Assembly: GCF_000024905.1 (NCBI RefSeq)
Contig: NC_013522.1
Coordinates: forward strand, 248,001 to 312,000
DNA length: 64,000 nt
DNA from: Thermanaerovibrio acidaminovorans DSM 6589
GTDB lineage: Bacteria > Synergistota > Synergistia > Synergistales > Synergistaceae
Direction: 5' to 3'
Both the position numbers and the translations under genes were made by a program. Positions 60,910 through 64,000 of the stretch are shown one piece after another; position 1 is the stretch's first letter; every line of letters begins with the position of its first letter. The notes under the pieces were generated by a model. It had not been told where the DNA came from. It searched no databases and worked only from the letters and a program-made list of their open reading frames with translations.

Positions 60910-62106
60910 TCAGGCCCGCTTTATGGCCTTGGCCATGTTCTGTCCCAGGAGCCAGCAGGCCTGGATGTCCTCCTCGGTGGGGGAGGACTTGACCTCCACG
61001 GTGGGGTCCACCCGATCCCACTCCCCCTTCTCCGCGAAGGCCAGTAGCTCCGCCAGGGCCCCCTTGCTCCAGCTGTAGGAGCCGCAGAGCCCCAGGACCC
61101 GGTTCTTCATCATCTTGTTGGCCAGGGTCCTTGCCAGGTAGGCCATGGGGGGGAAGAGCTCCGTGTTGTAGGTGCAGCTCCCCATCACCAGCCCCCGGTA
61201 TTTCCATATGTCCCTCACCATGAAGGACATGTTGGACCTGGAGACGTCGTGGACGATTATCTTCTGGATCCCCGACTCGGTGAGGGACCTGGCGATGGCG
61301 TCGGTCATCTTCTTGGTGTTGCCGTACATGGAGCCGTAGACGATGACGCAGCCCTCCTCGGTTTCGTGTCGGCTCCAGCGGTCGTAGAGGTCCACCACCC
61401 GCCAGGGGTTGGAGCGAAGTATTGGTCCGTGGGAGGGGCAGATGACCGATATCTCCAGGGTCCTCAGCTTGGCTATGGCCTTCTGGACGAAGGAGCTGTA
61501 GCGGCCCACGATGTTGGCGAAGTAGCGGAGGATCTCGTCCTCGTAGTAGTCCATGTCCACCTCGTCATCGAAGACCCCCCCCTCCAGGGCGCTGAAGCCC
61601 CCGAAGGCGTCGCAGGTGAATATCACCTTGGTGGTCTGGTCGTAGGTGACCATGGTCTCTGGCCAGTGGACCATGGGGATCATGTGGAACGACAGCTTGT
61701 GGGAGCCCAGGTCGATCACGTCCCCCTCGGAGACCTCGACGAGGCCGTCTTCGATGTCGTAGAAGGCCTTGATCATCTCTAGGGTCTTCTTGTTGCCCAC
61801 GATCTTCATGTCCGGGTAGACCTTGCGCATCATGGCGATGGACCCCGAGTGGTCCGGCTCCATGTGGTTGATGATCAGGTAGTCCACTGGCTTGCAGTCC
61901 CTGAGAACCCAGGAGAGACGCTGGAGGTAGTCCCTCATGAAGGAGCTCTTGACCGTGTCGATGACCGCCACCTTGTCGTCGCAGATAAGGTAGGAGTTGT
62001 AGGAGACCCCTCTGGGCAGCGTCCATAGGGCCTCGAAGAGGTCCGTCTCCCGGTCGTTGGCCCCGATCCAGTAGATACCCTCTCTGATGGGAATGGCCTT
62101 TTCCAC
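60910..62106 (-). CDS. Flavodiiron protein (A-type flavoprotein, FprA-like)
   Basis: A 398-residue protein. A beta-lactamase-like domain (1-250) carries the diiron ligands: 'NHMEPDHSGSI' near 80-90 (H-x-E-x-D-H), 'MVHWPETMVTYD' near 147, 'FTCDAFGGFSA' near 166 and 'CPSHGPI' near 225. A flavodoxin domain follows with the FMN loop 'VIVYGSMYGNTKKMTDAI' near 253. The rubredoxin tail of some members is absent. It reduces oxygen to water (or NO to N2O) and protects strict anaerobes. GTG 62106 is behind AGGGGGA. Confidence 0.93.
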   Translation of the reverse strand: MEKAIPIREGIYWIGANDRETDLFEALWTLPRGVSYNSYLICDDKVAVIDTVKSSFMRDYLQRLSWVLRDCKPVDYLIINHMEPDHSGSIAMMRKVYPDMKIVGNKKTLEMIKAFYDIEDGLVEVSEGDVIDLGSHKLSFHMIPMVHWPETMVTYDQTTKVIFTCDAFGGFSALEGGVFDDEVDMDYYEDEILRYFANIVGRYSSFVQKAIAKLRTLEISVICPSHGPILRSNPWRVVDLYDRWSRHETEEGCVIVYGSMYGNTKKMTDAIARSLTESGIQKIIVHDVSRSNMSFMVRDIWKYRGLVMGSCTYNTELFPPMAYLARTLANKMMKNRVLGLCGSYSWSKGALAELLAFAEKGEWDRVDPTVEVKSSPTEEDIQACWLLGQNMAKAIKRA

Positions 62107-62194
62107 CCCAAGTTCCCCCTCTCTTAACTTATGGTTGATAGGTTGATAAAAACCCTTTTAGTTTTACTCCCCCTGGGGGAGGAGGTCAAGGGGT

Positions 62195-62569
62195 TCAGGC
62201 TATGCCCTTCCCGTGCCGGTCCTTTCCGTAGGTGGTCTTCTTCTGTTCCTGCAGGGCCCTCAGGTTCTCCTGAGTCTTGCTCAGGGACTTCTGGAACTCG
62301 TTGAGCAGCTGTTGGCGGCGGATGTCGTTGAGGTCCTCCGCCAGGTCCCTCTCGAATCGTCCCTCGGCTATGAGGATCTCGATGTCCAGAACGTCCTCAT
62401 CGATGGCTTCCGCCAGCTCCTTGGCGTTCAGGTTCGCGTCCGGATTGTCCCTGAGGTAGGACCGGGCCTTCTCGTAGACCCTGTCCAGCCTCTTGATGCA
62501 GGATGGGCATATCTTGGGGCCCGACGAGGCGAAGAGCTTTCGGCATACTTGGCACTGATGCATCTCCAT
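62195..62569 (-). CDS. YvyF-like flagellar-operon zinc-ribbon protein
   Basis: A 124-residue protein. A four-cysteine knuckle at the N-terminus ('HQCQVCRKLFASSGPKICPSC', in short CxxC...CxxC) is followed by 'LDRVYEKARSYLRDNPDANL' and an HTH-like 'NAKELAEAIDEDVLDIEILIAEG', then a charged coiled-coil tail. This matches the YvyF (flagellar operon protein) family, whose role is thought to be regulatory. No flagellar gene adjoins it here. ATG 62569 lies nine bases after GGAGG. Confidence 0.75.
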   Translation of the reverse strand: MEMHQCQVCRKLFASSGPKICPSCIKRLDRVYEKARSYLRDNPDANLNAKELAEAIDEDVLDIEILIAEGRFERDLAEDLNDIRRQQLLNEFQKSLSKTQENLRALQEQKKTTYGKDRHGKGIA

Positions 62570-62772
62570 GGGGGCACACCTCCACATTTAAGCGAGTATA
62601 GGGTTAGGAATAGTATTATAACCGGAAGGGGCTCCTCTTTGTGAGTCCTGATCGAAGGGGAGTTCTGGACAGTTGTTTGTAATTTTCTTGAAAAAACAGA
62701 TAACGCCTTGCGTAGGGTTCGCGGGTGTTGAATAATAGACCGTGAGCCGTACCAGGTCAATGGTAGGCCCTC

Positions 62773-62803
62773 GGGGATTGGGCAGCCCCGATTTTCCTTT
62801 AAG
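62773..62803 (+). promoter_or_regulatory. Leader hairpin before the mutase gene
   Basis: TCGGGG pairs with CCCCGA around a nine-base loop and is followed by TTTTCC, just before the mutase ribosome site. Upstream, TTGCGT with ATAATA 18 bases on is a possible promoter. It could be a weak attenuator; no cobalamin aptamer is seen. Confidence 0.3.
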
Positions 62804-62821
62804 CAGGAGGAGGCGGAGCGC

Positions 62822-64000
62822 GTGTTTGAGGAGAAGGAACTGCAGGCCATAGCGGAGAAGCGGGGGCAGTACGAGGCGGCGGTTGAGAAGGCCTTGGCCA
62901 AGAACCCGGAGATGCGGAAGGAGTTCACCACCGGAGGCGGGATCCCTCTCAAGAGGGTCTACACCCCGGAGGACGTCAAGGACCTGGACTACAATCGGGA
63001 CCTGGGTTTCCCCGGGGCCTTCCCTTACACCAGGGGAGTGCAGCCCACCATGTACCGGGGGCGTTTCTGGACCATGCGCCAGTATGCGGGTTTCGCCACC
63101 GCGGAGGAGTCCAACGCCCGTTACCGCTATCTTTTGAGCCAGGGCACCACGGGGCTATCGGTGGCCTTCGACCTTCCCACCCAGATAGGCTACGACTCGG
63201 ACCATCCCATGGCCCAGGGTGAGGTGGGCAAGGTGGGGGTGGCCATCGACAGCCTGGCGGACATGGAGATCCTCTTCGACCAGATACCGCTGGACAAGGT
63301 CTCCACCTCGATGACCATAAACGCCCCCGCGTCGGTGCTTCTGGCCATGTACATAGCGGTGGGGGAGAAGCAGGGGGTTCCCTCCACGGAGCTCTCGGGC
63401 ACCATCCAGAACGACATCCTTAAGGAGTACATCGCCCGGGGCACCTACATCTTCCCTCCCAAGCCCTCCATGAGGCTCATCACCGACATATTCGAGTTCT
63501 GCAGCACCCACGTTCCCAAGTGGAACACCATATCCATCTCGGGCTACCACATAAGGGAGGCGGGGTCCACCGCCATCCAGGAGGTGGCCTTCACCCTGGC
63601 GGACGGGATCGCCTACGTGGAGGCGGCGGTCAAGAAGGGTCAGGACCCCAACGTGTTCGGCAAGCGGCTCTCGTTCTTCTTCAACGCCCACAACGACTTC
63701 CTGGAGGAGGTGGCCAAGTTCCGGGCTGCTCGGAGGCTCTGGGCCAAGATAATGAGGGACCGCTTCGGCGTCACCGACAAGAGCGCCCAGATGTTGCGCT
63801 TCCACACCCAGACGGCGGGTAGCACCCTCACCGCCCAGCAGCCGGAGAACAACATAGTCCGGGTGGCCATCCAGACCCTGGCGGCGGTGCTGGGGGGCAC
63901 CCAGTCGTTGCACACCAACAGTCTGGACGAGGCGCTGGCGTTGCCCACCGAGAAGTCGGTCCGCATAGCCCTTAGGACCCAGCAGATAGTGGCCTACGAG
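62822..64000 (+). CDS. Methylmalonyl-CoA mutase, large-subunit N-terminal (substrate-binding) part; continues past window
   Basis: At least 393 residues of the acyl-CoA mutase TIM barrel. Landmarks: '[20 protein letters not shown]' with the catalytic YTRG segment near 63-82, '[20 protein letters not shown]' near 109-128, '[19 protein letters not shown]' near 160, '[21 protein letters not shown]' near 195 and '[19 protein letters not shown]' near 338-356. With B12 it interconverts succinyl- and methylmalonyl-CoA on the route to propionate. GTG 62822 follows GGAGGAGGC. Whether the B12-binding domain is fused lies outside the window. Confidence 0.92.
   Translation, partial: MFEEKELQAIAEKRGQYEAAVEKALAKNPEMRKEFTTGGGIPLKRVYTPEDVKDLDYNRDLGFPGAFPYTRGVQPTMYRGRFWTMRQYAGFATAEESNARYRYLLSQGTTGLSVAFDLPTQIGYDSDHPMAQGEVGKVGVAIDSLADMEILFDQIPLDKVSTSMTINAPASVLLAMYIAVGEKQGVPSTELSGTIQNDILKEYIARGTYIFPPKPSMRLITDIFEFCSTHVPKWNTISISGYHIREAGSTAIQEVAFTLADGIAYVEAAVKKGQDPNVFGKRLSFFFNAHNDFLEEVAKFRAARRLWAKIMRDRFGVTDKSAQMLRFHTQTAGSTLTAQQPENNIVRVAIQTLAAVLGGTQSLHTNSLDEALALPTEKSVRIALRTQQIVAYE

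Noticed and set aside
62640-62820. Cobalamin riboswitch before the B12-dependent mutase
   Set aside because: No B12-box sequence or large multi-helix aptamer; only a short hairpin is present.

Overview
The window looks like chromosome of a GC-rich, diderm, anaerobic amino-acid fermenter. Genes for GlcNAc use, orphan GcdB-type sodium pump subunit, L-serine dehydratase, carbamate kinase, a flavodiiron protein, a selenium-metabolism cluster, methylmalonyl-CoA mutase and lipid A aminoarabinose (Arn) modification together suggest the Synergistota (Thermanaerovibrio/Aminomonas-like). That placement is inference from gene content and composition; no rRNA is present. Genes are tightly packed, many overlap as ATGA/GTGA, GTG and TTG starts are frequent, and strong GGAGG ribosome sites precede most genes.

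Layout. 1-7.6 kb: partial hisZ diverges from a five-gene unit (HAD hydrolase, hisC, a ProRS-derived editing-type protein, a HutG-like ureohydrolase, a BTAD/AAA regulator). 7.6-13.2 kb: a GlcNAc operon on the minus strand (gntR, nagE, nagA, nagB, a TIM-barrel protein, EIIA) behind a promoter with a DasR/NagR-like operator; nagE is broken by a 10-bp tandem duplication. 13.2-17.1 kb: a secreted protein, gcdB and a secreted GH18 protein. 17.1-20.8 kb: bioY-bioB-bioD-bioA behind a BirA-type operator. 20.8-22.9 kb: a frameshifted small secreted protein and a soluble chemoreceptor fused to a solute-binding domain. 22.9-28.7 kb: a selenium/sulfur cluster (tusA-like, yedE, class V desulfurase, yedF, DUF3343) headed by a 2-hydroxyacyl-CoA-dehydratase-like protein and its activase, with a long structured leader. 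28.7-35.4 kb: MATE exporter, frameshifted PAS-GGDEF-EAL gene, class IV aminotransferase, butyrate-kinase-like protein, gpsA. 35.5-39.6 kb: queT-like transporter, GrpE-like protein, TPR-LysM protein, small membrane protein, CHASE4-HAMP-PAS sensor, single-domain response regulator. 39.6-44.5 kb: sdaAB/sdaAA, sfsA, arcC, lrp and a nitroreductase. 44.6-49.2 kb: gyrA-psd-pssA and a TPP-riboswitch-controlled thiT. 49.2-57.3 kb: arnT-B-C-A(FT)-A(DH)-D-ugd. 57.4-64 kb: two chemoreceptors (one frameshifted), a flavodiiron protein, a YvyF-like flagellar protein and the start of a methylmalonyl-CoA mutase.

Four otherwise intact reading frames are disrupted (nagE, the small secreted protein, the PAS-GGDEF-EAL gene, the Cache chemoreceptor). 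They may be real inactivations or sequence errors, and raw reads would decide. The most unusual items are the cytoplasmic MCP-solute-binding fusion, the leader RNA ahead of the selenium/dehydratase operon, the ProRS remnant that keeps only the editing part, and the GrpE-like/TPR-LysM/membrane gene trio. I saw no tRNA, rRNA, CRISPR array, insertion sequence or prophage.
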